Of a stretch of DNA of 64,000 bases, positions 10,851-21,716 are shown piece after piece (positions within the stretch are counted from its first letter, which is position 1; each line of letters opens with the position of its first letter). The position numbers were made by a program, and so were the translations under genes. The stretch is taken from assembly GCA_036925085.1 (NCBI GenBank), contig JAUPFP010000005.1, positions 4,431,383 to 4,495,382 on the forward strand. The letters are read 5' to 3'. The notes beneath the pieces are model-generated. The model saw only the letters and a program-made list of their open reading frames with translations, did not search any database and had not been told where the DNA came from. Source of the stretch: Brachycybe producta (Eukaryota; Arthropoda; Diplopoda; Playtdesmida; Andrognathidae).

Positions 10851-12145
10851 AAGACAGACTTGGCTTATTATATATATAATAAATTATAATACGTTATGTA
10901 TTATACAACAATGTATAAAACATTAGTTTTGTTACATTTACCCATCCCTGCTTGCAACACTTGAGTAATTTTGTTTTTGTTTTCTTTGTAAAAGGCTCAA
11001 AGGAAAATAATACAGACAAGAAACAACATTCAAAAAATCCAAAATCATTTTTTTCTTTAACCTGAGGAACAAATATCAGGTTTTATTTTGTTATAAACAC
11101 TTCCATTCATCCAAGAGAAGAAAAAAATGTAATTCAAACTCACACAAATTGTATACAAAAACGAGTAAAAATGAACACATTTGAAATACATTATATATTT
11201 ATATATATATATATATAAAAAAAAACACACCATCCGTTGTAAAAAGAAAAAATTAAATACTGACCAATACTGCATAGCAATTAAGTGATGACCACTACCC
11301 ACAACATCCTCCCCCTCTCCACATTAGAAAAACAAAATGAATTTTATGTCGAGGAAGAACAATTAATTAGTAAAAAAAAAAAACAAATCTAATTAGTAGT
11401 CTTTAAGAGAAAAAAAAATCTAATTAGATGAGGATCGATTAAAAGCGAACGGGGAGAAGATATAAAAAAAGAGTAAACATAAACCTAACAAGTTATCATT
11501 TTTTCTTTCATTACTTTTAAACGTTTTCTTCAAAACTAGAAAAGTGTCTTTTTCGTGACACCCCATTATCTTTCAAAATGAAAACAGGTAAACCTTGGAT
11601 TGCCGAGCATAATTCGTTCCGGAAACGTGTTTGTAATCCAAAGCACTCGTATATCAAAGCGAACCAAAGGTTCAGTTCAGACAAAGCGTATACGTACTTA
11701 CTACTCGTATTGCAAGACCAGCCTCGTTTATCAAGTTAAAATTTATGAAAAATGTTTGCTCATCTTGCAAAACACTCGCAAGCAAACAACGGTTATTCGC
11801 AATCCAAGGTTTCACTGCATTTCGTTTTTCAAGTCTCAAAACTATCATGACATACTTTTTTTTATATATATATCATTCGATGTTTACCCTTCTAGTTTTT
11901 GATAATAAAAAAAAATCTTATGAATTTCCTCAAACTTAGCAAGATAACTTAACTTTATAGAGATAACAATCGAAAATTGACTGCCAAATTCGTATTAAAA
12001 TACAAACATTAAAAATTCCCCTCACCTCGAATTTTTTTTAAAAAATATAAAACTAGAGAGAAAAACAACAATTGTTAAAATTCATAAAAATTAGTTTTTT
12101 TCTTCTCAAAAAGGCACAAAATCACCAAATCTATTTTTTTTTTGG
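10851..12145. other. Unassigned AT-rich intergenic stretch
   Basis: Only low-complexity runs, an AT-rich (TA)n patch near 11195-11216 and short open frames. A Tc1/mariner-like inverted segment may lie around 11587-11815 (CCTTGGATTGC against GCAATCCAAGG). I see no gene. Confidence 0.4.
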
Positions 12146-12571
12146 TAAGGCTCGATCCACATCAAGGCGACAAAACACAAAACGAAAACAGAAACTCAAG
12201 TGTTTCCAGACAAAATTGGTAACAATTTTGTATGCAATTTCACAAACTATTCCATGTCCCGCCACCGCAGGTCGGTAAATATGAAAAGGTTCGTGTTTTG
12301 TCTCGGTTTGCCAATTCTTTGTCCCGCACAGTGTGGACAGTTATAAAACAACAACAGAACAGTTGCGTAGTCTACGTAGGACAGCTATTGAAACAAAAAC
12401 AAAACCCAATTTGGTTTGTGTTGTGTCGCAAATTTGTTGTGGTTTTGTCTCGAGTCATGCTTGCTGGCAGTTTGAGGTTTTTGTTTTGTTTTCGACATCT
12501 GCTTTTTCTAGCGTTTTTGTCCTCTCGAACTCATGTCGCACGCTTGTCAGCTTGATGTGGATCCAGCCTAA
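12146..12571. mobile_element. TIR element, ATCCACATCAA family, copy F1
   Basis: TAAGGCTCGATCCACATCAA at the left is matched by CTTGATGTGGATCCAGCCTA at the right. The interior is rich in ACAAAAC/GTTTTGT and contains GGACAGTTATAAAACAACAA-type sequence, also found (inverted) in copy F2 at 31564-32047. Non-coding; the overlapping 81- and 107-codon frames are by-products. Confidence 0.7.
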
Positions 12572-13732
12572 GAATTAAACGACCGCTGCAAGAAATCTAA
12601 AGAAGTTAATTTTAAAAGTCATTGAAAATAATTAATTATAATTTGGCAAACAAACAAAACAAACACAGAACGTTAAGTTAACAATCGGAGGGGAAAAAAA
12701 TATCTGAAGACAGATCTTTGGCATTTACGCACGAAAAAAAAAAAACAGAAATTTCTGAAGCAAAAACGTTTCGAAATTATTGAGTTATTTAATGATTTTT
12801 CCAAACAGCCGGTTTTCGAACTCCTTGGTTATTATGCGTTTCAGAAGAGCAGATATTGAAAGTGTTTTAGAAACTAGAAGGTTACGTCGATTCACTTAAG
12901 GTGTTGACGATGACATCTTTCAAAATACATTTTTTTACGGACAAGAATTTAAAAAAAAAATCTTAAAAGTTCGGTGATTTTAAAAATGACATCATCATCT
13001 TTTTCTGCAACACGTCCCCCACACGGTGCAGGCTCGGCCAATGACGACGATGAATGACAAACACAACAACCATGCTGAAACCGGGGCCACCTTCCTAGTC
13101 CCCCCCTCCCCTCGGTCACCCAGTACCACAAGCGATGATTACAACCACTCCAACACCGGGGCGTAAAAGGATTATATTAATTTTAATTTTCCTCTATAAA
13201 AAGTTTATTTAAAAAAATTAGAAGATATAAACATGAAAATATCCGTAAGTGATGTTAAACCACCCTTCTAGTTTCTAAAACAATTTCAAGTTTTCTCTTA
13301 ATTCTGCTTTTTGAAACACAGAACAACCAGAATTCGGGAGGGTGAAATAAAAACATCTTAAATCACAAACCAACTATGTAATAGGTTTTCGTGTATTTTG
13401 GAGAAGAGATATTTGTTCTTTCGGGTTGCGATCAAATACTGTTAGTATCATCACAGTGTTGAGAAATAATTTGTCAAAAGCAACCAATTAAGGGTAATTA
13501 TAAATTACTTTTCAATTTTCTTTAAATTACTACATTTCTTTTGAAACTTTTATAATTGTAAATTAATTACCTTTTCTAATTCAAAATTACTTTTTAATTA
13601 TCTTTCAAATTTACTTCGTTTTTTTTTTTTGGGGGGGGGGGGGAATTTTTAACCATTGTTGGTCTCGAACTACTTGGAACTTGTAATTTAACTAGTCCCG
13701 ATTTCTGTCAAACGGACTTGACGTTCGTTTGT
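12572..13732. other. E2F-downstream non-coding stretch with a dispersed core repeat
   Basis: The stretch lies 3' of the minus-strand E2F gene and may include part of its 3'-UTR or flank. It contains two copies of the dispersed CTTCTAGTTTCTAAAAC core in opposite orientations (12861-12881 and 13264-13281) and a G run near 13631. No gene seen. Confidence 0.4.
13195..13365 (-). repeat. Member of the dispersed CTTCTAGTTTCTAAAAC repeat
   Basis: The block shares with 18975-19100 the order: AAAAAGTTTATTT, then GATAT(A/C)AACATGAAAATAT, then CCTTCTAGTTTC(T/G)AAAAC, then TTTCTCTTAATT. Shorter matches to the same core occur at 12861, 32891, 40531, 47283, 61625 and 63192. Confidence 0.6.
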
Positions 13733-14039
13733 GTGCATCCACACCATGCCAATCGGCATTGCCGCTCGTCAAAACCGATCGGCTTTGTTGAAAATACCTC
13801 AACGTCCACACTACTGGGGCGGACAGTGAGTATAAAATTGTAACTTGCGATCAGGCTGAACACAAAGCCGCACAAGCAAGAATACGTCCCAACTATGCGG
13901 CTTGGGCATCCTTTGATGAGACCGACATCGTACGGTTTCGATTCGGCACGCCAATCAGCCTGTCGTCAGTGCCAACTGACGTGCCCTCACCTATTCCACA
14001 ATGTCGATTCAATGCCGATCGGCATGGCGTGGATGCACC
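13733..14039. mobile_element. TIR element (MITE) with ATCGGCAT ends
   Basis: GTGCATCCACACCATGCC.AATCGGCAT at the left pairs with ATGCCGATCGGCATGGCGTGGATGCAC at the right. About 300 bp with GATCGGC blocks inside, no protein. It lies close to the 3' end of E2F. Confidence 0.6.
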
Positions 14040-14504
14040 TTCAGAGTGCCAATATTTAGTTTGTCGGTTTTCATTTAATCTTGTATCACCGGACTAAATG
14101 AGGCAATCCTAAATATTACAGCAATCCCAATGACGTCACAAGCTTCTTCTTACTGTAAGGGTAAGGTATATTAATTATATTTAATTTTAATTGCTTCGAA
14201 AAGTCATTTGTCTCAACACTGGTTAGTAACTTAGTACCGTTTTCTCCAAGAACTCCGAACGAGTTTAGTTTGGCGCAAGTCGTTCGTTACCTTCCTCCTC
14301 GTCAAAGCCCCCCCCCCCCCCTTCCCAAATTAAACTCAAAGAAATACTTAAAATATTGAGGGGGAAAAAACGCTTTCATTGCAATTTCTCCCCTCCTTTT
14401 CAACGTGCTCCAATTTAGTTAAGATTGATATTGATTAGACAAAAGGAGCGAGGCAGTGAATTTCAACGTATTTCCTTATCGAAGACGGACACTTTACGGA
14501 CTTT

Positions 14505-17500
14505 TTACTTGGCAATTCTTTGAGCTGTTGTGGTTGTCGTCGTGCCAACCTGGCAACCGAAGTCGTAAGCATCGAACAGATCGGCAAGACCCTCGCCCTC
14601 GTGAAGGCTGAAATTGTAGTCGTCGTCGGACAGCGGCGGCTCGAGAGGCAAGAAAGGCAGTTCGGTCGCATTCTGATCGTCGGTCTGTAATAGAAAACTC
14701 TTGCTTCCCATCGGCCCGAGATCGTCCTGTTCGGAAATGAGCGCCTCCTTGAAAGACGTGTCCCAATTCACACCTAAAAAAGAACGGAATTTATCGAAAT
14801 TGGAATAAAAAAAAAAAAACAAAAAAAAAAAAAGATCCGCTCCAGAAACTGCTTCTCGAGGTGACCATTTACGGATGGGATCGGGACCGAGAGAGATCAG
14901 GGATCTGGTCGATTTGTTCCATTCGTATTACGGCTTGAATCGATTTAATTTTATACGATTAATCAGAACCATAAAATTGATCCTTCAATTAATTGAATCG
15001 GAATCGGGCATTCCGAATGTCAAGGGGGAAAAAATGGAACGAAGAATCGTGTAGTTTCGAATCGATTCATTCCTTCTTTTTATGACGGATCGAATCGAGC
15101 TTCCATACCCTGAATATCATCCTCCACGGTGCAAGCGCCGTCGACATTGTCAGAACATTCCACGTCGGCCGTCACTTCCTCCTCGGGACAGAGAAACACT
15201 TCGATCTCTCCGTTTTTACTCTTTAACCAGATTTGGATCGACTGCGAACAAAACGATCGATTAGAAACAATATTCACGAGAACGAGGCTAACGATGATGA
15301 GGAATGGGGTGTTTTGTTAACGACCTCCTTTGGATCTGGAACCTCCAAACTGGTCTCTGGCGGTGCCTTGATGGCCACCACTGTCTGATTCTTAAGTGAT
15401 TCGATTTTGTGAATGTCCTGATAAGTGACGTAAGCGTGACGGTTTTCAGATTGCTCCATCATATTCTGTAAATTGAGCGTCACATTCTCGATCAAATCGT
15501 CTAACTGATTCTCTTTGGTTTCTAGGTCGATTAGTTCGGAATGTAAGTTTTGTATCTGCTGAGCGCTCACTCCACCGACTCCGACGGAACCTCTGTAAGC
15601 AAAGAAGATCGAGAAAACGGATTATGACTCCACCGGTTCTTTCATTCTTCCGATTTTTGTCTTTTCTACTCACTTCCATTGAATGTTGTTCTTCGATGTC
15701 TTTTCTATGAGATTCACACCTTCCAAGACGTTCGTTATGTCGTAAATACGTCGCTTTTGAACTGATAGATCCGTCGCTGCGCGACTCAGCTCCAGAAGCT
15801 GTTACGAAACAAACAAACAAAAAAACCCCGAGATCGGTAAGAAAATGTATCGGATCGTCTTCTTTCCCGTTTTACTAACCCCATTCGGAGCCGTTTGCAG
15901 CAAATCGACGAAACGTTTTGTGAGTAAACCGAGCGACGTATCGTAACGGCTTTTCTCGCACGGTGACTTTGGAACTACAGCTACAAATAAAAGATGCACC
16001 GAAAGCGGCGACACGGTTACTTACACAAGGGCAGTTATTATTTTTTGTCTCGACTAAAACGAAGTTTCACCTTTCGGACATCGTTTACGAGGATTACTAC
16101 TGACTAATTTAGTCGTCTTTCGACTCTTTGGCGTTTTGAATCCATTCGAAACAATCTCTTCGGAACTTTCGAGATTCAGTTTCCGTTTCACCTACAATTA
16201 GGAAAAGGCAGTCTAATTAAAAACCACACCATTGTATTTTCATAATAAAGATTTTAAAATATTATTTCAATTGGCGGCCGCTAGCCTCCAAGACTTATAA
16301 TAATAAGGCTTCGAAGTTCGTATATATTCGGCGCCAAAAGCACGAAATAAGGCGAGCGAAAAAGCCGTACAATCTTTCGCATAGAGGCTAAGTGGCTGCT
16401 AATCGAAAGAATTTGCAAACTTTTATTTTAACAATAATAATGGGTAATTTTATTATACAGAAATCCGTACGAAACACAAACTCGAAATTAGTTGGGTTTT
16501 TTGTTCTCATTTTATTAGATAATTAATGTGCTCTATAAATGCAATGTAAGGAAACATTACGACGAATGCGGGCAGTTACTTTTACGTCTTCCGTAAACGT
16601 CTTCTTGCAAAAAAAAAACAACCGCAACCGTATCAGCAATGAATTAGGCCTACGTGACGAGCATTAGCACCAAATAACGCTTATTTATTATGCCACTGTG
16701 TGTCATCATTCGTTGCTTATACGAATGCAGTTAACGATTTCCTTGATTTGTTTCCGCATCTGTAAGTTCAGAGTGAAATGTCTTGCGTTGCTTAAGCGGA
16801 GACATTTTCCGCACCAGTAACTTCCACAAACAAAAGACTAACGACGTCAGTTAAGGCAGAAATTCAAGAAGAAAACATAACACTTGAAGTTCAACTTTAA
16901 CCCTCTAGACAGGGTTCCAACACAGAAAAAAAAACTGCTGTATTGTTAACCTTTAAACAGTTTTCGCTCTCTCTCTCTCTCTCTAGAATTGGAACTCCTG
17001 CTTTAGAGAGTTCAAGACGAAGTTAAGTGACGTTTTCTTAAAATTAAGGTCTGCGAGGAGGGGGGGGGGGGCATTCGTGACGTCATTCGATCGCCAGTGT
17101 TGCGGCTCTTACCGAAGCGTACTTTTTTTAGCTGGAGAAAAAGAGAGAAAGTGGAATGGAAGGGGTCAAATGTTAACTTATTGCTTCCTGATTAATAAGA
17201 AAAAAATCTAAACAAAAAATTAAAAAGAAGCGAAGTTCAATTGGAAAATGTATTTTTTAAAAAAAAAAAAAAAACATTTCTTTTTGATTTCCTCATGGAT
17301 TCTTAAATTAATTTGGACGAGTTCAACGTATCTGACAAAGAATTTTCAGAAAGAGAGAAAGTTCGAAACAAAGGTCGAAACGGACGAACAAAATAAAGGA
17401 AAGGGAGGGGGGGGGGGGGGGGAGGGGAAGAATGCGGGGTGTGTTACTCATTTGCATAATATCGAGAGCCAATTACGAGGTCAAAGGTGACTTCTCCTTC

Positions 17501-17904
17501 TCCCCCCCCCTCCCTCTCCTCAAAAAAATTCCTTTGTCCTTTCTTTCGTTGCGGCGTCAAACATCAATAATTGGCTCTCTCACCTGCGCTTTTCCGATTG
17601 CGGGATTTGTTACGGTTCTAGCCGTATGATAAAAATGATCGGGCGTTTGTCCGTATTGCTGTAATAATTGTTGTTGTTGATGATTATGATTATGTCGTTG
17701 GTCGTTATTATTATCTAAAATGATGGAAGACGCAGCAAAAGAATCTTCGTCATCATCCTCGATAAGTGAAGTTCTGACCGGTGATGAATTCAACCAACAA
17801 CCGCTATCGGCATCAACGGTCGCCGTCACCGCGTTCCTGCTCCTACGCGATGATGATGATGATGATGCACTTGACCGGCGAGCGGCCGATGCCATCCTCG
17901 GCAT
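14505..17904 (-). CDS. E2F: E2F1/2/3-type transcription factor, complete, 7 exons
   Basis: Cell-cycle transcription factor that binds TTTSSCGC sites with a DP partner and is restrained by pRB. Exons on the minus strand: 17904-17584, 16191-16071, 15980-15880, 15798-15674, 15592-15325, 15241-15109, 14773-14505; all phases agree and give 445 residues, close to human E2F1 (437). Residues 1-107 are Ser/Asn/Gln-rich and unrecognised. VKRKLNLE (108-115) matches the cyclin-A/CDK2 docking motif. The winged-helix domain spans about 158-224 with [13 protein letters not shown] and [14 protein letters not shown] leucine-rich coiled coil and the marked box follow (about 230-330; [29 protein letters not shown]). 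The C-terminus has [16 protein letters not shown] and DLFDAYDF, the pRB-binding transactivation motif. The ATG has an in-frame TAG two codons upstream. The cyclin motif and C-terminus point to the E2F1-3 class; I cannot say which member. Confidence 0.93.
16192..17583 (-). other. Intron 1 of the E2F gene
   Basis: About 1.4 kb bounded by a GTGAGA donor (17583 downward) and a TTGTAG acceptor (16192). It holds G-rich runs on the plus strand at about 17060 and 17406-17421, a (CT)n patch near 16970 and homopolymer tracts. No separate gene is seen. Confidence 0.8.
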
Positions 17905-18333
17905 AGTCTAACTGAAAGCTGACGACCTTGCTTGCTCACACCTAAAATATTCTAACCGGACAAGGAACCGAACTTTTCCTACTACAACTACTACTACTAC
18001 TATTGTAACGTACTACAACAACAACAACGCCGCGCGATTCATTCGCCGTTTTTTTTGTTCTGAATTACGCGAACAAAAATAAACAAATTAGTACTCGAAA
18101 GTACAAAGTTCAATGTTGATTTTTTTTTCCTCTAAATCTTAAATTAAATTTTAAAAATAAAATGAACTGATAATAAAAAGAACAAAAAAGAGTAGAAAAA
18201 GGTTTTTGTTCTCGTTCGACATCTTTGTTTGTTGACGGTAGCGGCGGCGGCAGAGAACGGCTTGGTGGTGAAAACCGCTGCTTGTGCGATCGTCGCGCCG
18301 CAACAAGCAGCAGCAGCTGCCAACCAACAAAAT

Positions 18334-18390
18334 GAAGCGGGAAAAAAAAAACCGGTGTTTTATTTGGCGCCAAATTGTATTTCCCGCTTC
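18334..18390. promoter_or_regulatory. Cluster of three E2F-type sites upstream of the E2F gene
   Basis: Within 57 bp lie GCGGGAAA (18337-18344), the perfect palindrome TTTGGCGCCAAA (18363-18374) and TTTCCCGC (18380-18387). The two outer sites are exact inverted copies over 11 bp (GAAGCGGGAAA and TTTCCCGCTTC). All match the known E2F consensus TTTSSCGC. The cluster is about 430-490 bp upstream of the minus-strand E2F start codon. E2F1 autoregulation through such sites is known in vertebrates, so autoregulation here is a reasonable inference. Confidence 0.75.
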
Positions 18391-18657
18391 TTTTTCTCTT
18401 GTTATTTGTTCGCCTGAACTGCCTGCCTCCACCATAATAATCTAAACTTGTCATCGTAAAGGGTAATCAATTGTTTTGTTTCGGATTGCCTATGTATGTT
18501 ACATACGGTGTATATAGAATGAGAGATAAAAGAACAAACAGAAAGATAACGGAGTGAAATATATTGAGGAGAAGAGCACAGGAGGAATTTTGTGTTATCC
18601 TCCTCGTGTCAAACACTCAGTTTGTATTGACGCCATTTTCTCTTATCTTGGTAGCTA

Positions 18658-18818
18658 GCAGCTGTCGCACGCATCTGTAGACAGCTTCAGAATTTCTTTG
18701 GCTCCGCCCATTTATGAGCGTCAGACCCAGTAACAACCCAATTAGAAAGTGATGACGCTCATAAAAGGGCGGAGCCAAAGAAATTCTGAAGCTGTCTACA
18801 GATGCCTGTGCAGCTGTC
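18658..18818. mobile_element. GGCGGAGC-family MITE, copy G2, between E2F and SLC17
   Basis: The arms GCATCTGTAGACAGCTTC and its exact complement flank TTTGGCTCCGCCCATTTATG and its near complement, around AACCCAATTAGAAAG. About 160 bp. It sits in the 1.6-kb interval between the divergent E2F and candidate SLC17 starts. Confidence 0.75.
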
Positions 18819-18974
18819 ATTGTTACTTCTTACGTCATTAACTAACTAGCCAATAACGAGAGTGTATTGATGTAGCCTTGTGAACGATATCAATATGACT
18901 TGGTAAATCGATTTCGTACTGTAGATCGTTTTTTTAGTGTAAACGCCTCTTGAAATGACAATATTTATTTCAAT

Positions 18975-19100
18975 TTTTGGTCAATAAAAAGTTTATTTTA
19001 AAAGATATCAACATGCAAATATATCGTTGTGATTGAGATGCCCTTCTAGTTTCGAAAACATTTTCTAGTTTCTCTTCATTTTTTTTTTTCTCAGAATATA
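18975..19100 (-). repeat. Member of the dispersed CTTCTAGTTTCTAAAAC repeat
   Basis: Contains AATAAAAAGTTTATTTTAAA, GATATCAACATG and CCCTTCTAGTTTCGAAAAC in the same order as the copy at 13195-13365, including the following TTTCTCTTCATT. It lies within the intergenic region upstream of the candidate SLC17 first exon. Confidence 0.6.
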
Positions 19101-19338
19101 AAAATTTTGTTTACGTAGAATAAACTACCAATTCATTTAATTTTTAAATATAATTTGCGAAATTGCATAAAATTTTAAATTTCTTACGCTTTATTTATTC
19201 TGGCATAGCTATAGAATTCGCTGTAGTTCGCTCTTTTTTTTTTTTAGAAGATTGAATTGATTTTTTATCGCTAACAGTTCGATATCGATATGTCTGATAT
19301 CACTTGTTGGTTGGCGGGAAACAAATGGACATGAATTA

Positions 19339-19370
19339 TGACGTCACAGTACTTTTAACTCTATAAATAG
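19339..19370 (+). promoter_or_regulatory. CRE plus TATA box of the first SLC17 gene (candidate)
   Basis: TGACGTCA, a full cAMP-response-type element, at 19339-19346 is followed 15 bp later by CTATAAATAG at 19361-19370. A start site about 30 bp further would give a leader of roughly 80 bases to the ATG at 19470. An upstream ATG at 19418 opens a short frame that overlaps the main start, which could lower translation. Inference from motifs only. Confidence 0.45.
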
Positions 19371-19469
19371 AGAAAGATGTCCATTGAAATGGATTATAAA
19401 CGGGTTTTAATTTTTGAATGGAGTTAGTTGAACTCCTTATTTTGTTTTTGTGTGTTTTATGTTGCAATA

Positions 19470-19518
19470 ATGAACCAAACTAAAGTGGAGACGAAGAATT
19501 CGCCACACAAACCAAATG
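19470..19518 (+). CDS. SLC17: Candidate first coding exon of the first SLC17 transporter
   Basis: ATG opens 16 codons (MNQTKVETKNSPHKPN) and ends in a phase-1 donor G|GTAAAA. The next exon at 30099 begins in the matching phase (G|GA, giving GSGCIAYRYMF), so the joined frame runs through. A CRE and a TATA box lie just upstream. The peptide is a short hydrophilic cytosolic N-terminus, as expected before transmembrane segment 1 of SLC17 proteins, but the sequence is too short for homology. The resulting 10.6-kb first intron is long compared with the rest of the gene. Another unseen first exon is possible. Confidence 0.5.
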
Positions 19519-19940
19519 GTAAAATATACAGTCACGACTTTTATGTAAAATTCGATAACTCAAATTTGTAATAGGAAAAATGGACATGTGATGTGGGAGG
19601 GTCAAAGTTCACTGATTTGTAAAGTTATTTTAATGGAATTCTTAATTATAGAGTTAGGATGTTTTTCAAGTACAAAAGGACTTTCTATAGTTGTGTTATT
19701 GCCTTTCAGAATTAAATATTAAGAAGAATTTGAAAATCTGTTTTAAGATACTAGAAGAGTGGTTTTAAGTATTAATTTCATTAAAAAAATACTTTTTAGA
19801 TGTCGGAAAAGAACCAAACTTTTAAAGGCTTTAAATAATAGTCTGCAGACGGTATTTATTTTGCAGATTTTTGGTTCATAAATGTTTTATTTAATTGATA
19901 GTTAAGATGGTTTAAAGCGTAAACGATTCTGAGACTCTTG

Positions 19941-20236
19941 GACTAGTACACACACAGGCTGATAATTTAAATGCATTTAAATAATGTGTTCTACAGAGCC
20001 CTCTGTGAAGGGCAAACAAACAATATGTCGAATTCAATTTATTCAGTTAATAATCTCAAAATATTGAGTTAATACTTCAATATAAAATATATAAACTATT
20101 GACAAAATATTGATTTAGTATTTCAATTTAAAATATTAATAATCAATTTTTATTTGGTTCATGTCCTTAACTGGATTCCGTATAATTCACCTACTTAATT
20201 TGAATTCATTTAACTCGTGTGTGTACAAGGTATAAC
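19941..20236 (-). repeat. Dispersed repeat R1, copy 2 (inverted)
   Basis: Reverse complement of 3831-4104, sharing AATATGTCGAATTCAATTTA, CTCAATATTTTGAGATTATT (reverse), TTCATGTCCTTAACTGGAT and TTTAAATGCATTTAAAT. Here both ends are visible as GTACACACAC inverted repeats (CTAGTACACACACAGGC and CGTGTGTGTACAAGG), which supports a small TIR transposon of about 290 bp. Confidence 0.65.
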
Positions 20237-21431
20237 CCCCTTCGAGACCCCCCCCCCTCCCCCTGTAACAATCTTAATTTAATGTAACCCCACCTAATCA
20301 CCTTTTAGAGTAACATCACGCTGTTCATCAGTTCATCAATTAATCCTTTTAATCAGTCCCTAATTTAAGTGGACGTTTAAGTTTGTTAATATCGGAAAAC
20401 CAAATCCCTTTTGTAAAATAGTAAACATATATTATTTGGTAGGATGTTTTTATGTAGATTATTTTGACTTATCATAAAATAATCATAAAAAAGGCAAAGT
20501 AAACATTTGACTAGACAATGTAAAAAAAAAAAAAATAAGAAAAATAGTTAGGCGCTTTTTATACACGGTGGCGCAACTAAAACGCATCCCGTTTTTTTTT
20601 TAAAAAAAAATGGCTGTTTAATAATTTAATAAACTACGGTAGAAAAAAAAGGTGGATAATTTACTGTAAATGTTGCAGCTTCTTATAGATAGACACAGGG
20701 CCAGCTTAAGGGGCTGGCCGTGATCCGTGGGCGCCAAAAGAACGAGAGAAGAAATATTCAAATTATGTCTGTCTTTATCTTAGGAACTAAATTAATCTGT
20801 TCTGTTTTTTGCAAAACTTATATTAACCCCCCCCCTCCTCCTCCTCCTCCTCCCCCCTATTCTTCAATATATCGATATATTTAATAATATAGATATATGC
20901 AAATTTTTTTTTTGCTTTTGGGCCGGACGGCGCCGGGCGCAGAATAAACAGAAATATAATTTCTCTTTGTTCTGAGGGACGGGCCATCATGGATAGATAA
21001 CACTTCTAGTATGTATTGAGTTGAATTGAATTGGATTACTGAATGAATATATTGAGTTAAGTAGTAACTCAATTTTTATTGATTCTTATTGAGGCCAATA
21101 TAATTTTCTGTGCCTTAATGACAAACACAGTTCTCTGTGAAGAGCATCACTTGTTATTTATTTACATTTGAACTTATCATTGAGGCCAAAACCTCCTTTA
21201 TGTAAATACAAATTCCATAAAAAAAAAGTCTAGGCCTACATTTTTTTTTTTGTTTTTGTTTTTTAAAAAGTGTGCCGTTTTATGCGGCAAATGACAAATA
21301 ACACCAAAATGAGACCAAAATCGTTTTATTGATACAAATAAAAATGGTTTATTGTATAGAGCCACCTTGCAGAAGTCTGCCAGCGCCATCTACTTGAAAA
21401 ACAAATTGGGGGGGGGGGGGTATAGGGGTTA
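20237..21431. other. SLC17 intron 1: mixed repeat debris
   Basis: Contains C runs near 20250 and 20827, a TIR-like CACGGTGGCGCAACTAAAAC near 20573, and a hAT-type CAGGGCCAGCTTAAGG end at about 20697. No coding exon recognised. Confidence 0.4.
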
Positions 21432-21628
21432 CAGGCAATTAGAAATCGGGACGAACTTTAGTTGGCCCCGCCCGTTTCATGACGAATGACAACTTCTAAT
21501 TGGTTTGTTATGTGGTTCGATTTTGAAAAGGGCGGAGTATGTGACGTCGAACTACATAACCAGCCAATTAGAAGTTGCTTTCGTCATAAAAAGGGCGGAG
21601 CCAACTAAAGTTCGTCCCGTTTTGCCTG
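21432..21628. mobile_element. GGCGGAGC-family MITE, copy G3
   Basis: The ends are CAGGCAATTAGAAATCGGGA and, reversed, CAGGCAAAACGGGACGAAC. The arms contain CTTTAGTTGG, CGCCC, TCATGACGA and CAACTTCTAATTGG with their complements. The middle carries AAGGGCGGAGTATGTGACGT. About 197 bp; most similar to G5 at 26214. Confidence 0.75.
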
Positions 21629-21716
21629 GGGTATAATGATGGTAGCTTTCCCTACTCTCAGTTGTTTTTCTCGTTACTAGATGGCGCTGGCTTAATTATT
21701 AAGAGGCTACATCCAA

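Noticed and set aside
12232-12578. 107- and 81-codon frames
   Set aside because: Both lie inside TIR element F1; the related F2 copy has different, non-homologous frames, so they are not conserved coding sequence.
14435-15820. Several extra frames overlapping E2F exons
   Set aside because: They are shifted or antisense readings of the E2F exons; only the spliced minus-strand frame shows family motifs.
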